Assembly: GCF_009688945.1 (NCBI RefSeq)
Contig: NZ_AP021874.1
Location: 6,324,001-6,388,000, forward strand
Reading direction: 5' to 3'
Source: Desulfosarcina alkanivorans
GTDB lineage: Bacteria; Desulfobacterota; Desulfobacteria; Desulfobacterales; Desulfosarcinaceae
Length of the DNA: 64,000 nt
Positions 8,512 to 17,041 of the stretch are shown here, one piece after another (within the stretch, counting starts at the first letter, position 1; every line of letters begins with the position of its first letter). The notes under the pieces are model-generated. The model was given only the letters and a program-made list of their open reading frames with translations, had not been told where the DNA came from and did not search any database. The translations under genes were made by a program, and so were the position numbers.

Positions 8512-8594
8512 CTACTGCCCGTATCTACCATTTCTGAACGGGCAATAGACAATACATGCACACAATAAGGGATCAAAAGAAGAGCCCGGTGTGT

Positions 8595-9566
8595 TTATTT
8601 CTTTTTCTTTACCCCGCCCATCATCCGGCCGTGGGGCATGCGCTGGTCCGGGGTGACCCACAGGTAGTCGGCCCAGGACAACTCGGCTTCATCGCCCACT
8701 GATGCCAGGTAGACCGTTTTAAAGGGGGCATTTACCCGGGCAAATGCCCGGTTGGGGATGCCGAATTTGCGGATGATGTGGCCGTTGCCCGCCAGGACCA
8801 CCATCGTCCCCGGTCCCGGGTGGTCGGCCACCGCTTCGGCCATGGCATCCTCCCAGGTGCACTGGGCTTCGTAGAAAAAATCGAAGGTATCCCTGCCGCG
8901 GAAGGCGTGCAGATTGAAAATTTCCTGCAGATAGGCCCGGTGGCCGGCATCGGTGGTGTTGATCACCGCCGGCAGGTGCCGGCGGTCCGCTTCCGAGAGG
9001 CTGGCGATGCCGCCCACCCTGATACGGGGTGGAATGTGAAAGGGGACGTTCAGGGCAATGATCCGGATCCCTTTTTCCTTTGCATATTCCAGAATATCGC
9101 GGTACAGCCCAAAATTGAAGCGCCAGTTGGCGTACCAGTGGGTCTGCTGCAAAAACGCGGTTTCGTCCAGCTCTCCGGCGACCCATCGGTCCAGTACCGC
9201 CTGGTAGGTGTGATCGAACATTTCCATGCCGATGACCAGATTCGATGTGTTCTGCGCGAGCGCCCGGATGACTTCCAGCTGAATCGCGTGATGAGACGGG
9301 TTGGTGTGGCTTTCGCCCACATAGACAACACGGTGCCGGGCCAGGTCGGCGATCATCTGCTGCCGGGTTACCACCGAGGCGGTATCGGTCTTCAGGATGG
9401 TATTTTCCATCAGTCGTGTCGGCTGGCCCTTGATGGAGAGGGTTTTCGGGGCCACAGCGCATCCGGCGGCAGCTGCCATCACGAGCGCGATGAACGCCCA
9501 GAGTTTATGCCGGAAGGATTTCCGGCCCTTGAGCGGCGGCGCCTGTGTATCGCAAGGTGGTGTCAT
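8595..9566 (-). CDS. ChaN-family (haem-binding type) lipoprotein
   Basis: This 323-residue exported protein has a basic N-terminus, a hydrophobic stretch and a lipobox-like AAGC near residue 36, suggesting lipid anchoring. The body matches the ChaN/DUF399 family: VGESHTNPSHH near the start of the domain, an MEMFD segment, and a final FVVLAGNGH-like VVLAGNGH motif. Family members such as Campylobacter ChaN bind haem. A role here in haem or metal handling is inference only. A Lys-rich tail ends the protein. The start codon has no good Shine-Dalgarno and lies 25 bases from a divergent small gene, so the exact start is less certain. Its 3' end faces that of nrdJ. Confidence 0.78.
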   Translation of the reverse strand: MTPPCDTQAPPLKGRKSFRHKLWAFIALVMAAAAGCAVAPKTLSIKGQPTRLMENTILKTDTASVVTRQQMIADLARHRVVYVGESHTNPSHHAIQLEVIRALAQNTSNLVIGMEMFDHTYQAVLDRWVAGELDETAFLQQTHWYANWRFNFGLYRDILEYAKEKGIRIIALNVPFHIPPRIRVGGIASLSEADRRHLPAVINTTDAGHRAYLQEIFNLHAFRGRDTFDFFYEAQCTWEDAMAEAVADHPGPGTMVVLAGNGHIIRKFGIPNRAFARVNAPFKTVYLASVGDEAELSWADYLWVTPDQRMPHGRMMGGVKKKK

Positions 9567-9591
9567 CGGCCAATCGGTCCCGGAGGTGTGG

Positions 9592-9852
9592 GTGAGAATA
9601 AAATTTAAAAACGAACTGCTTTTCCGCAAGGCATTTATCCCGTGGTACGACTCGGAACCCGCCATGTTTCTGACCCTGGCCTTTGCCCTGGCGGTGCTTC
9701 TGTTCAGCATCGTCGGTGTGGCCGCCGCCCTGGACACGCCGCGATACCACGCCATCCTCTGGGTGCCCTGTCTGCTGGGGCTTCTTTCCCTGTCCATCAC
9801 CATCTCGACGCTCATTCGCCTGATCAGAAGAGATTCCAACGGCCCGGTCTGA
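9592..9852 (+). CDS. small two-span membrane protein of unknown function
   Basis: This predicted 86-residue protein begins MRIKFKNELLFRKA and has two hydrophobic segments (about 22-45 and 52-73), with a short basic tail. The GTG at 9592 has GGAGG five bases upstream, which supports real translation. I do not recognise a named family, although similar short proteins occur in sulfate reducers as far as I recall. It is transcribed divergently from the ChaN-like gene and is followed by an inverted-repeat element. Confidence 0.6.
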   Translation: MRIKFKNELLFRKAFIPWYDSEPAMFLTLAFALAVLLFSIVGVAAALDTPRYHAILWVPCLLGLLSLSITISTLIRLIRRDSNGPV

Positions 9853-9908
9853 TGGTTCCCGGCTGGTTGCCAGGCGGTTGTTCGTTTACCTGGTGCCCAT
9901 CCATAAAT

Positions 9909-10015
9909 GGCAAATTGGTCCGATATCTGCGTTGCGCTCAAAATTTTATCCACGGAATATCAGCCATATGCCTGCGGTAAAATTTTCGCGCGCCTCGATC
10001 TCGACCCAATTTGCC
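9909..10015. repeat. 107-bp imperfect inverted-repeat element (REP/MITE-like)
   Basis: The ends GGCAAATTGG (9909-9918) and CCAATTTGCC (10006-10015) are perfect inverted copies. The arms stay similar inward, with matching AAAATTTTA blocks and GATAT/GATC segments, so the whole unit can fold on itself. It sits exactly between two convergent genes and contains no reading frame. Only one copy is present in this window. Its repetitive nature in the genome is inference. Confidence 0.55.
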
Positions 10016-10035
10016 TATTTCCGGATAAACACTAC

Positions 10036-10512
10036 CTATTTCCCTTTTTTCATGAAGGCACTGAAACTCATGCTCTGATAGCTGTCCGATCCGATGAATT
10101 TCAATATTTTCAGCATTTCATCGGGCGCAATGTAGCCGGGACGGTTCGCAATCGGATCGCCTGCCTCGGAGATGAAAAAGGTGTTCGGCAGCCCCCGTAC
10201 GCTGTATTTGGCAGCAATCTCCTGCTGGCGGTCCGAATTGACGCTGATGGGCACAAAGTTGCGGTTGACGTAGGCAATGACCGTTGGATCCTGAAATGTC
10301 TCCTTTTCCATTTGAAGACAATAGCGGCACCAGTCGGCATTGAAAACGAGAAACACCTTTTTGTTTTCGGTCTCCCCCCGCTGCCGGCCTTCTTCGTAGG
10401 AAACCCACTGGATGCCGCCGCCGGCACCCTGGTCTGCAACCGCGGGAACCGACCCGATATAAAGGGAAAACACCAGTGCCACGGCCGTTATGAGGGTCCA
10501 TCGTTTTTTCAT
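10036..10512 (-). CDS. exported thioredoxin-like protein (thioredoxin_7 type)
   Basis: This 158-residue protein has a signal peptide (about 1-26). Its thioredoxin fold has the redox motif CRYC in NADWCRYC and the cis-proline region RGLPNTFF. It resembles the C-terminal domain of DsbD or a SoxW/thioredoxin_7 protein acting in the periplasm. The gene follows ccdA by 13 bases, so CcdA probably supplies its electrons across the membrane. ATG 10512 was used. An in-frame GTG three bases earlier is an equal alternative. Confidence 0.85.
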   Translation of the reverse strand: MKKRWTLITAVALVFSLYIGSVPAVADQGAGGGIQWVSYEEGRQRGETENKKVFLVFNADWCRYCLQMEKETFQDPTVIAYVNRNFVPISVNSDRQQEIAAKYSVRGLPNTFFISEAGDPIANRPGYIAPDEMLKILKFIGSDSYQSMSFSAFMKKGK

Positions 10513-10525
10513 CACGTCTCGTTTC

Positions 10526-11224
10526 CTATACGCTGATCAGGTTCATTTTGTTCGTGACCAGCAGCAGGCCGAGGATCAGCAGCAGCACGCCCGCAGTCAC
10601 GTTGATATACCTTATCGACCAGGATGCCTTTTTGATAAAGGTCAGCAGTGAGTCGACAAATACGGAAAGCACCAAAAAGGGAACGGCCAGTCCCGCCGCA
10701 TAGACGGTGAGCAGCGCCATGCCATTGGCCACGGTCTCCTGGCTGCCCGCCACGATAAGTATGGAGCCTAACAGCGGGCCGATGCAAGGGCTCCATCCTG
10801 CCCCGAAGGCCATTCCCACCAGAAAAGTTCCCAGGAAATGGAGCGGCTTTTTCCGGACCTGAAGCCGTCTTTCGAATTCCAGGGTTTTGAACCGGATCAG
10901 GCCGGTCATGTGAATGCCAAAAAGGATGATCAGAACCCCGCCGACAATCCGTATCCAGTCCCGGTATTTGAAAATGGCGCCCCCGATGAGGGACGCCGAT
11001 GCGCCCATCAGGATGAAAACCAGGGAAAAGCCGAGCACGTAACTCAAGGTGGCCCGAACGACCCGGCCCCGGATTCGGCGGGTCGGGGCACCGGTCAGTT
11101 CATCCAGGGACAAACCGGTGATAAAGGTGAAATAAGCCGGTATGAGCGGCAGGATACACGGAGAGAAAAAAGAAAGCAGGCCTGCGAGCAGTGCAGCGGG
11201 ATACGAGATCGATTCTGTGAACAT
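10526..11224 (-). CDS. ccdA: cytochrome c biogenesis CcdA-type transmembrane thiol transporter
   Basis: This 232-residue protein has six predicted membrane spans. It carries the two family cysteines within FFSPCILPL (near residue 23) and GWSPCIGPL (near residue 146), the pair that relays electrons from cytoplasmic thioredoxin outward. The length and motif spacing are standard for CcdA. The adjacent exported thioredoxin-like protein is the likely acceptor, and multihaem cytochromes such as the one at 53057-53506 would be possible downstream beneficiaries during haem attachment. Confidence 0.9.
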   Translation of the reverse strand: MFTESISYPAALLAGLLSFFSPCILPLIPAYFTFITGLSLDELTGAPTRRIRGRVVRATLSYVLGFSLVFILMGASASLIGGAIFKYRDWIRIVGGVLIILFGIHMTGLIRFKTLEFERRLQVRKKPLHFLGTFLVGMAFGAGWSPCIGPLLGSILIVAGSQETVANGMALLTVYAAGLAVPFLVLSVFVDSLLTFIKKASWSIRYINVTAGVLLLILGLLLVTNKMNLISV

Positions 11225-11325
11225 GGGTCTGATCCATCCTTCGGCGTTGATGTCGTCACGAAATGGTGGCGGCCTCTACTGGTGAGCCCACGAAGCGGCA
11301 ACGGGTTACAAGAAATGATCACCGT

Positions 11326-11835
11326 TCAACGGGCAGATCTTACCGGTCGCCGACCCGAAAAGAAAAACACCCAGGTCCCGCCCGCCAGGATGAAAAGGTT
11401 GCGAAGGGTGTTCAGGGCAATGTTCGACGGCGCTTTGGCCGTCAATGAAAAACAACCGCAGGCAATGTTCAGGCCCCGATACCCGTTATAAAAGATGATG
11501 GCGATAAAAACGACCATCATCAGGCTTATCAGCAGGGCCGCCCCTTTTTCGAACCGGCCGAAAACCAGCGCCACGCCGCATGCTGCCTCGACCCAGGGAA
11601 AAACCACGGCCGTCGCCGTTACCAGCAGGGGCGGCAGCAGCTGATAATTGGTCACAATGGCCGCAAAGGCGGTCGGATCGGCGATTTTTCCGGCGCTGGA
11701 AAACAGAAACACCGCCCCCAGCCCGATTCTGACAATGATCGTGACGGCATCGACAACGGCTGGCTGAATCGATTTCACAAATATGCTCCGGTCTCCCATC
11801 GAAATTGACGAACCCATACTATAATCATGAGCCAT
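11326..11835 (-). CDS. MauE/DoxX-family membrane protein
   Basis: This is a 169-residue protein with four predicted membrane spans (first about 29-47). It carries a conserved-looking IACGCFS segment near residue 127, resembling MauE, a membrane partner in periplasmic cysteine chemistry. It lies 101 bases upstream of ccdA on the same strand and completes a MauE-CcdA-thioredoxin set. In-frame ATG codons at 11835, 11817 and 11799 are all possible because none has a clear ribosome site. I give the longest. Confidence 0.75.
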   Translation of the reverse strand: MAHDYSMGSSISMGDRSIFVKSIQPAVVDAVTIIVRIGLGAVFLFSSAGKIADPTAFAAIVTNYQLLPPLLVTATAVVFPWVEAACGVALVFGRFEKGAALLISLMMVVFIAIIFYNGYRGLNIACGCFSLTAKAPSNIALNTLRNLFILAGGTWVFFFSGRRPVRSAR

Positions 11836-11877
11836 GAGTCCGACAAGGCCTGTCCCCCGTCAGGGCATTGGCCTGCA

Positions 11878-12732
11878 TCAGGGCTGGGTCTGGCCGTTGG
11901 CGAAGTTCTTGATCATGGCATCACCCAGTTCCCTGGAACGGTTGGTGGCGGCTTCCACGGCGTTGATCAGCGTGGTGCGAAGCCCGCCTTTTTCAAGGGT
12001 GTGCAGGCCGGCGATGGCCGTACCGCCCGGAGAGGTGACCGAATCCTTGAGCTGGCCGGGATGGTCGCCGGTTTCCAGAAGCAGTTTGGCGGCACCCAGG
12101 ATGGTCTGGGAGGCGAGGACCAGGGCATCGTTACGGGAAAGGCCCACTTTTACCCCTGCGTCGGCCAGGGCATCCACGATCATGAAAATATACGCCGGCC
12201 CACTGCCGCTGAGTCCCGTGATGGCGTCCATCAGGTAGTTTTCCTTGATAAAAATGGACTTGCCCACCGAATCGAAAATCGCCATGGTCAGTTTGACGTC
12301 ATCCTGGTCCGCATGGCCCCCGGCAGCGATTGCCGTGGCGCCTTCCCGCACGGCCACGGCCACGTTGGGCATGACCCGTATCAGGCGAAGGTCTTTCTCG
12401 AGCAGGGATTCGATGGCGGCCAGAGGGACGCCGGCGGCAATGGAAATGATCAGCTTGCTCATGTCCAGATAATCGGCGGTTTCCTTGAGCACGCTTGCCA
12501 TAATCTGGGGTTTGATGGCGTAAATGATTATGTCTGCCGCCTTGACCACCTCGATGTTGTTCGTGGTGGTCGCCACCTGGTATTTTTCCTTTATCGGCTC
12601 CAGCTGGCGTTCGCTGGCATCGGAACAGATGATGTTTTCAGGCTGGGCCGCGCCGGACCGGATCAATCCGTCAATGAGGGCGTTGCCCATGTTTCCGGTT
12701 CCGATCATACCGATTTTCTTGTTGTTCAGCAT
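11878..12732 (-). CDS. proC: pyrroline-5-carboxylate reductase
   Basis: This 284-residue enzyme performs the last step of proline synthesis, NAD(P)H-dependent reduction of pyrroline-5-carboxylate. It has an N-terminal Rossmann motif GMIGTGNMGNAL and the family signature near residues 220-245 (LGAAKLLLETGDHPGQL and SPGGTAIAGL). The ATG at 12732 was chosen because GGGAG lies about 9 bases upstream. A longer frame to 12777 lacks support. It lies 42 bases upstream of the MauE/DoxX gene and may share its transcript. Confidence 0.95.
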   Translation of the reverse strand: MLNNKKIGMIGTGNMGNALIDGLIRSGAAQPENIICSDASERQLEPIKEKYQVATTTNNIEVVKAADIIIYAIKPQIMASVLKETADYLDMSKLIISIAAGVPLAAIESLLEKDLRLIRVMPNVAVAVREGATAIAAGGHADQDDVKLTMAIFDSVGKSIFIKENYLMDAITGLSGSGPAYIFMIVDALADAGVKVGLSRNDALVLASQTILGAAKLLLETGDHPGQLKDSVTSPGGTAIAGLHTLEKGGLRTTLINAVEAATNRSRELGDAMIKNFANGQTQP

Positions 12733-12895
12733 GGATTGATTCTCCCTTTGGGTTGGCGTCATGGAACAGATAGTCACCTACGTTTTAGGCCTTTGCCGTG
12801 TCAAGTGAAATCCTTCGGCCGGGGTCGCTTTTGTGGCGTGCGGCAGAAACGATCCGGTTCCCGCCCTGAATCCGGCCAGCCTGGCCGGGTTATCC

Positions 12896-12957
12896 TTGAC
12901 ATCGGGCATTGACCATTGTAATGGTTTAACCATTACAGTATATGGTTTAACCATTAC
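12896..12957 (+). promoter_or_regulatory. tandem palindromic operators upstream of the GntR-type regulator
   Basis: A perfect 21-base palindrome (12917-12937, arms TGTAATGGTT and AACCATTACA) is followed by a second copy of its core, ATGGTTTAACCAT (12942-12954). The centres are 21 bases apart, two helical turns. The TGGT-N3-ACCA form fits FadR-subfamily operators. A third half-site, ACCATT, lies at 12912. TTGACA at 12896-12901 is a possible -35 whose -10 would fall in the first palindrome. Autoregulation plus control of the downstream operon is likely. Confidence 0.7.
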
Positions 12958-13054
12958 AAGTTTCGCTATCCTGAGCTTTCCCACCGACGCCGGCACGGGA
13001 TGCATGCCGGTGGCAGTCACCGATAGCCAAGGGCGGCGCACGGGAATTGATGCC

Positions 13055-13768
13055 ATGTTTAAAGCAGCCAAACAGAATCGTATTTTCCAGGATGTGGTGG
13101 AGCAGATTCAGGAGACCATCCTGTCGGGCAAGCTCAAGCCCGGCGAAATGCTTCCATCGGAGCGGGAACTCAAGGCGATGCTCGAGGTCAGCCGGGGGAC
13201 ACTGAGGGAAGCCCTTCGGGTGCTGGAGCAAAAGGGGCTTATCGAAATCAAGCTGGGGGTGGGCGGGGGTGCCGTCGTTCAGGACATGAGCTACGACCAG
13301 ATGAACGAAAGCCTGGCCCTGCTCATCCGTTACCAGAAGGTATCCTTACAGCACCTCTCGGAATTTCGGGTGGGCGTGGAGGGGCGCGTGACGGCATTGG
13401 CCGCCGCCCGGGCCACGCCGGCGGACGTGATACGGCTCAAATCCATGCTGGAACAGGCCCGTCAGTTTGTTGAAAAGGGCAGTGATTTCCAAAAGGAGTT
13501 TGTGGAGGTGGACAAGCAAATTCATCTGGCCCTGGCGGAAATCACCGGCAACCCCGTCTACATCTCCCTGCATCACACGGTCCATGACAACATCGATCAG
13601 TACTATGAAGCCTTTTTATCCATGGAGCAGAGGGAACTGGAAGAAAATTTCAGCGATCTGGGCAGCATCATCGATGCCGTTGAGAAAAAGGACGTGGACC
13701 AGGCCCGGCAGCTGGCCGAGGCGCACGTGCTGCGATTCAACCACTATATGGAAAACCGGGAGGCCTAG
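13055..13768 (+). CDS. GntR-family (FadR/FCD subfamily) transcriptional regulator
   Basis: This 237-residue repressor has an N-terminal winged helix-turn-helix (about 8-75, with PGEMLPSERELKAMLEVSRG and TLREALRVLEQKGLI) and a C-terminal all-helical FCD ligand domain (about 95-225). The latter keeps an Asp/His set plausible for metal binding (EVDKQIHLAL, HHTVHDNI, AEAHVLRF). The ATG at 13055 starts just before the DNA-binding domain. The open frame continues upstream through the operators, which argues against an earlier start. The stop lies 5 bases before the next gene, so it is in one operon with the oxidoreductases and probably senses their substrate or product. Confidence 0.9.
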   Translation: MFKAAKQNRIFQDVVEQIQETILSGKLKPGEMLPSERELKAMLEVSRGTLREALRVLEQKGLIEIKLGVGGGAVVQDMSYDQMNESLALLIRYQKVSLQHLSEFRVGVEGRVTALAAARATPADVIRLKSMLEQARQFVEKGSDFQKEFVEVDKQIHLALAEITGNPVYISLHHTVHDNIDQYYEAFLSMEQRELEENFSDLGSIIDAVEKKDVDQARQLAEAHVLRFNHYMENREA

Positions 13769-13773
13769 CGGCG

Positions 13774-15864
13774 ATGGCGAACAAACGGATTCAATCCCAT
13801 CCCATTCTTGAGGTGCCGCCGGAGGATGCGGTCGCCTTTACCTGGAATGGCACGGCTATGACCGGCAGAAACGGGGAGATGATCTCGTCCGCCCTGTTTG
13901 CCAATGACGTCCATGTGTTTGGCCACCACCACAAGGACGGCAGCCCCCAGGGGCTGTTCTGTGCAAACGGCCAGTGCGCCCAGTGCATGGTGGTGGCTGA
14001 CGGCAGCCCCGTCAAATCGTGCATGACCCCGCTCAGAGAGGGGATGACGCTGCAGTCCCTGGAGGGGCTTCCCAGGCTTCCGGAAACCGGTGGCAAGCCG
14101 GTTTGCGTACCGGCGGCGGAAACGGCGGTGGCGGTGCTGATCATCGGCGGCGGACCCGCGGGACTCAGCGCGGCCATTGAACTGGGCAAACTGGGCATCG
14201 AAACCCTGATCATCGACGACAAGGATCGCCTGGGGGGCAAACTGGTCCTGCAGACCCACAAATTTTTCGGTTCCGTGGAAGACTCCCATGCCGGCACCCG
14301 CGGTTTTGAGATCGGGGCGATTCTGGAGAGGCAGCTGCACGACCTGCCATCGGTAACCGTCTGGCTGGCGGCCACCGCCGTGGGGGTTTTTTCAGACGGC
14401 GTCGTCGGGGTGGTAAAAGAGAAGGTGTACCGCAGGATCCGTCCCCAAAAACTGCTGGTGGCCACCGGCGCCCGGGAGAAAATGCTTTCTTTTCCGGGCA
14501 ATACCCTGCCCGGCGTATACGGTGCCGGCGCCTTCCAGACCCTGGTGAACCGGGACCTGGTCAAGTCTTCGGAACGTGTCCTGATCGTGGGCGGCGGCAA
14601 TGTGGGCCTGATTGCCGGGTACCATGCCATCCAGGCGGGCATCGAGGTGGCGGCCCTCATCGAGGCCCTGCCCCGGGTGGGCGGCTACAAGGTCCATGCC
14701 GACAAATTGCGGCGGCTGGGCGTCCCCGTTCTTACCGGGCACACGGTGGTGGCCGCCCACGGGAACGGGCATGTGGAAGGGGTTACCATTGCCGAACTGG
14801 ACGACCGTTGGCACACCGTTGCGGGGACCCTAAAAACCTATGCCGTGGACACGGTGCTGGTCGCCGTGGGGCTGGCCGAAGTGGACGAATTTTATCTGAA
14901 AGCCCGGCAGTGGGGGATGGATGTATACGCCGCCGGGGATGCCCAGGAAATTGCCGAGGCGTCCGCGGCCATGTTCACCGGCAAAATCGAAGGGCTGAAA
15001 GTCGCCAAAGCACTGGGCCGCTATCCGGGTGAAATCCCTTCCGAATGGGACGAGAAGGCCGTCATTCTGAAATCGCGGCCGGGTGAACCGGTTCACCGGG
15101 AGCCGCCGGCCGGGGAAAAAGGGGTGATGCCCGTTTTTCACTGCCAGCAGGAAGTGCCCTGCAACCCCTGCACCTCGGTTTGCCCGGAAGGGGCCATCCG
15201 CACCGAGAACGACCGGATCACCGGGCTTCCCTATCTGGTGGAAGGCGCAACGTGTAAAGGCTGCATGGCCTGCGTGGCCATCTGCCCGGGGCTGGCGATC
15301 ACCCTGGTGGATTACCGCAAGGACCCATCACATCCCACCGTCACCCTGCCATACGAAATCTGGCGGGAGCGTGTGGAAAAGGGGCAGCGGGTCCCGGTCA
15401 CCGATCAGGAGGGTGCCATCCTCGGCCATTACCCGGTGCAGCGGGTGGTGGCCAACCGCAGGAAGTATCCGGGGACGCTGCTGGTCCAGGTGAAAATGGC
15501 GCGTCGGCTGGCCAAACGGGCCGCCGGCATCCGGGTCCAGGAGGCCCGGGTGGATCCGTCAGCCGTATACGAAAAGGCCCCCCTGCCCGACGAGGCGGTC
15601 GTCTGCCGCTGCGAGCGCATCACCGCCGGGGAGATCCGGTCCGCCGTTCGAAGCGGGGTGCGGGACATGAACCAGATGAAGGCGCTGAACCGGGCGGGGA
15701 TGGGCGCATGCGGGTCCAAGACCTGCCGGCCCATGATCTGGCGGATTTTTCAGGAGGAAGGCGTGGATCTGAAGGCGGTGACCGACCGGGTGGATCGGCC
15801 GCTTTTCGTGGAAGTGGCCCTGGGGACCCTGGCCGGGGAAAGGAGCGGTGAACAAGATGCCTGA
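13774..15864 (+). CDS. multidomain FAD/Fe-S oxidoreductase (HcnAB or opine-oxidase alpha-like with ferredoxin insert)
   Basis: This 696-residue protein fuses several redox modules. A plant-type [2Fe-2S] domain comes first (C63, C68, C71, C83). A two-dinucleotide-fold flavoprotein follows, with GGGPAG at 125-130 and a second GGGNVG fold near 272. Then come two [4Fe-4S] motifs starting near C457 and C494, and a BFD-like [2Fe-2S] region with C611, C613 and a CGSKTC pair near 645. The order 2Fe-2S, flavin, BFD matches HcnA plus HcnB or the alpha subunit of opine/sarcosine oxidases. The ferredoxin insert suggests electrons leave to ferredoxin or to the neighbouring aldehyde oxidoreductase rather than to oxygen. 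The substrate is unknown. Confidence 0.85.
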   Translation: MANKRIQSHPILEVPPEDAVAFTWNGTAMTGRNGEMISSALFANDVHVFGHHHKDGSPQGLFCANGQCAQCMVVADGSPVKSCMTPLREGMTLQSLEGLPRLPETGGKPVCVPAAETAVAVLIIGGGPAGLSAAIELGKLGIETLIIDDKDRLGGKLVLQTHKFFGSVEDSHAGTRGFEIGAILERQLHDLPSVTVWLAATAVGVFSDGVVGVVKEKVYRRIRPQKLLVATGAREKMLSFPGNTLPGVYGAGAFQTLVNRDLVKSSERVLIVGGGNVGLIAGYHAIQAGIEVAALIEALPRVGGYKVHADKLRRLGVPVLTGHTVVAAHGNGHVEGVTIAELDDRWHTVAGTLKTYAVDTVLVAVGLAEVDEFYLKARQWGMDVYAAGDAQEIAEASAAMFTGKIEGLKVAKALGRYPGEIPSEWDEKAVILKSRPGEPVHREPPAGEKGVMPVFHCQQEVPCNPCTSVCPEGAIRTENDRITGLPYLVEGATCKGCMACVAICPGLAITLVDYRKDPSHPTVTLPYEIWRERVEKGQRVPVTDQEGAILGHYPVQRVVANRRKYPGTLLVQVKMARRLAKRAAGIRVQEARVDPSAVYEKAPLPDEAVVCRCERITAGEIRSAVRSGVRDMNQMKALNRAGMGACGSKTCRPMIWRIFQEEGVDLKAVTDRVDRPLFVEVALGTLAGERSGEQDA

Positions 15865-17011
15865 TGTGGATGTCATTATTGCCGGGGCCGGTTCGGTGGG
15901 TGTCCCCACGGCCATGGCGCTGGGCGCCATGGGGGTGAAGACGCTGGTTCTGGACGCCAAACCGTCACCGGGCCAGGGGGACAACAAACGGGCCATCGGC
16001 GGGGTCCGGGCCACCCACTCGGACCCGGGGAAGATCCTGGTCAGCCTCCGGTCCCTGGAGATTTTTTCCACATGGAAAGAACGGTACGGGGATGATATCG
16101 AGTGGCTCAAGGGCGGCTATCTCTTCCCGGTATACCGGGAACAGGAAGAGCAGTCGCTTAAAAAGTTGCTGCCCCTGCAGCGGCAATTCGGCCTGAATAT
16201 CGACTTCATCGACCCGGGGGCGCTGCAGGCAATCGTACCGGGCATCGATCCCGATGGGCTCGTCGGCGGCACCTTCTCTCCTGACGATGGTTCGGCCTCA
16301 CCGCTTCTGGCTTGCAACGCCTTTGCACGAAAAGCCCTTGAAAATGGCGCCCGGTTCCAATTTAATGAACCGATCAGGACCCTGCTGGTGGAAAACGGCA
16401 GGATCGTGGGGGTTCAAACTGAAAAGGGCCGATACCGGGCGCCGGTTGTGGTCGATGCGGCGGGCGCCTGTTCCGGGCCGCTGTGCCGGACGGCCGGGGT
16501 GGTGCTTCCCGTGACGCCTGATTCCCACGAAGGCGCCATCACCGAGCCGGTGGCCCGCATGTTCGCCTGCATGGTGGTGGATCTGCGGCCGGGGCCGGGG
16601 TCGAAGAACTACTACTTTTACCAGAATGTCCATGGCCAGGTGGTGTTCTGTATCACCCCGGACCCGCCTGTTGTCGGCACCGACACCCGGGAGACATCCG
16701 TGTTCCTGCCCCAGGTGGCCGCACGCATGGTGGCCCTGATTCCCCGTTTGAAAACCTTGCGGGTGCGTCGGGTGTGGCGGGGCCGCTACCCGATGAGCCC
16801 CGACGGGTCCCCCATCGTCGGTTGGAGCCCGGCGGTCGAGGGCCTGTTTCACGCGACCGGTATGTGCGGTCAGGGTTTCATGCTGGGGCCGGGAACGGGC
16901 GAACTGGTCGCCCGGATGATCACCGGCAGCACGTCCCGTCAGGACGAGGACGCCATCACCATATTTTCACCGCGCCGGCAATTTTCCGACGACCACGAGG
17001 CATTGAAATAA
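15857..17011 (+). CDS. DAO-family FAD-dependent oxidoreductase (HcnC/opine-oxidase beta-like)
   Basis: This 384-residue D-amino-acid-oxidase-fold flavoprotein has an N-terminal GAGSVGVPTAMALG dinucleotide motif and an RVWRGRYPMSPDGSPIVG segment followed by GMCGQGFMLGPGTGEL near the C-terminus, as in sarcosine and opine oxidases. It would oxidise a C-N bond of an amino acid, N-methyl amino acid or opine. The ATG at 15857 overlaps the previous gene by 8 bases and lies 11 bases after AGGAG. A GTG at 15848 is too close to that site. Overlap with the 696-residue protein implies a two-subunit enzyme, as with HcnB/HcnC. Confidence 0.87.
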   Translation: MPDVDVIIAGAGSVGVPTAMALGAMGVKTLVLDAKPSPGQGDNKRAIGGVRATHSDPGKILVSLRSLEIFSTWKERYGDDIEWLKGGYLFPVYREQEEQSLKKLLPLQRQFGLNIDFIDPGALQAIVPGIDPDGLVGGTFSPDDGSASPLLACNAFARKALENGARFQFNEPIRTLLVENGRIVGVQTEKGRYRAPVVVDAAGACSGPLCRTAGVVLPVTPDSHEGAITEPVARMFACMVVDLRPGPGSKNYYFYQNVHGQVVFCITPDPPVVGTDTRETSVFLPQVAARMVALIPRLKTLRVRRVWRGRYPMSPDGSPIVGWSPAVEGLFHATGMCGQGFMLGPGTGELVARMITGSTSRQDEDAITIFSPRRQFSDDHEALK

Positions 17012-17041
17012 CCTAATTTTTAACCATACCAATAGAGGAGC

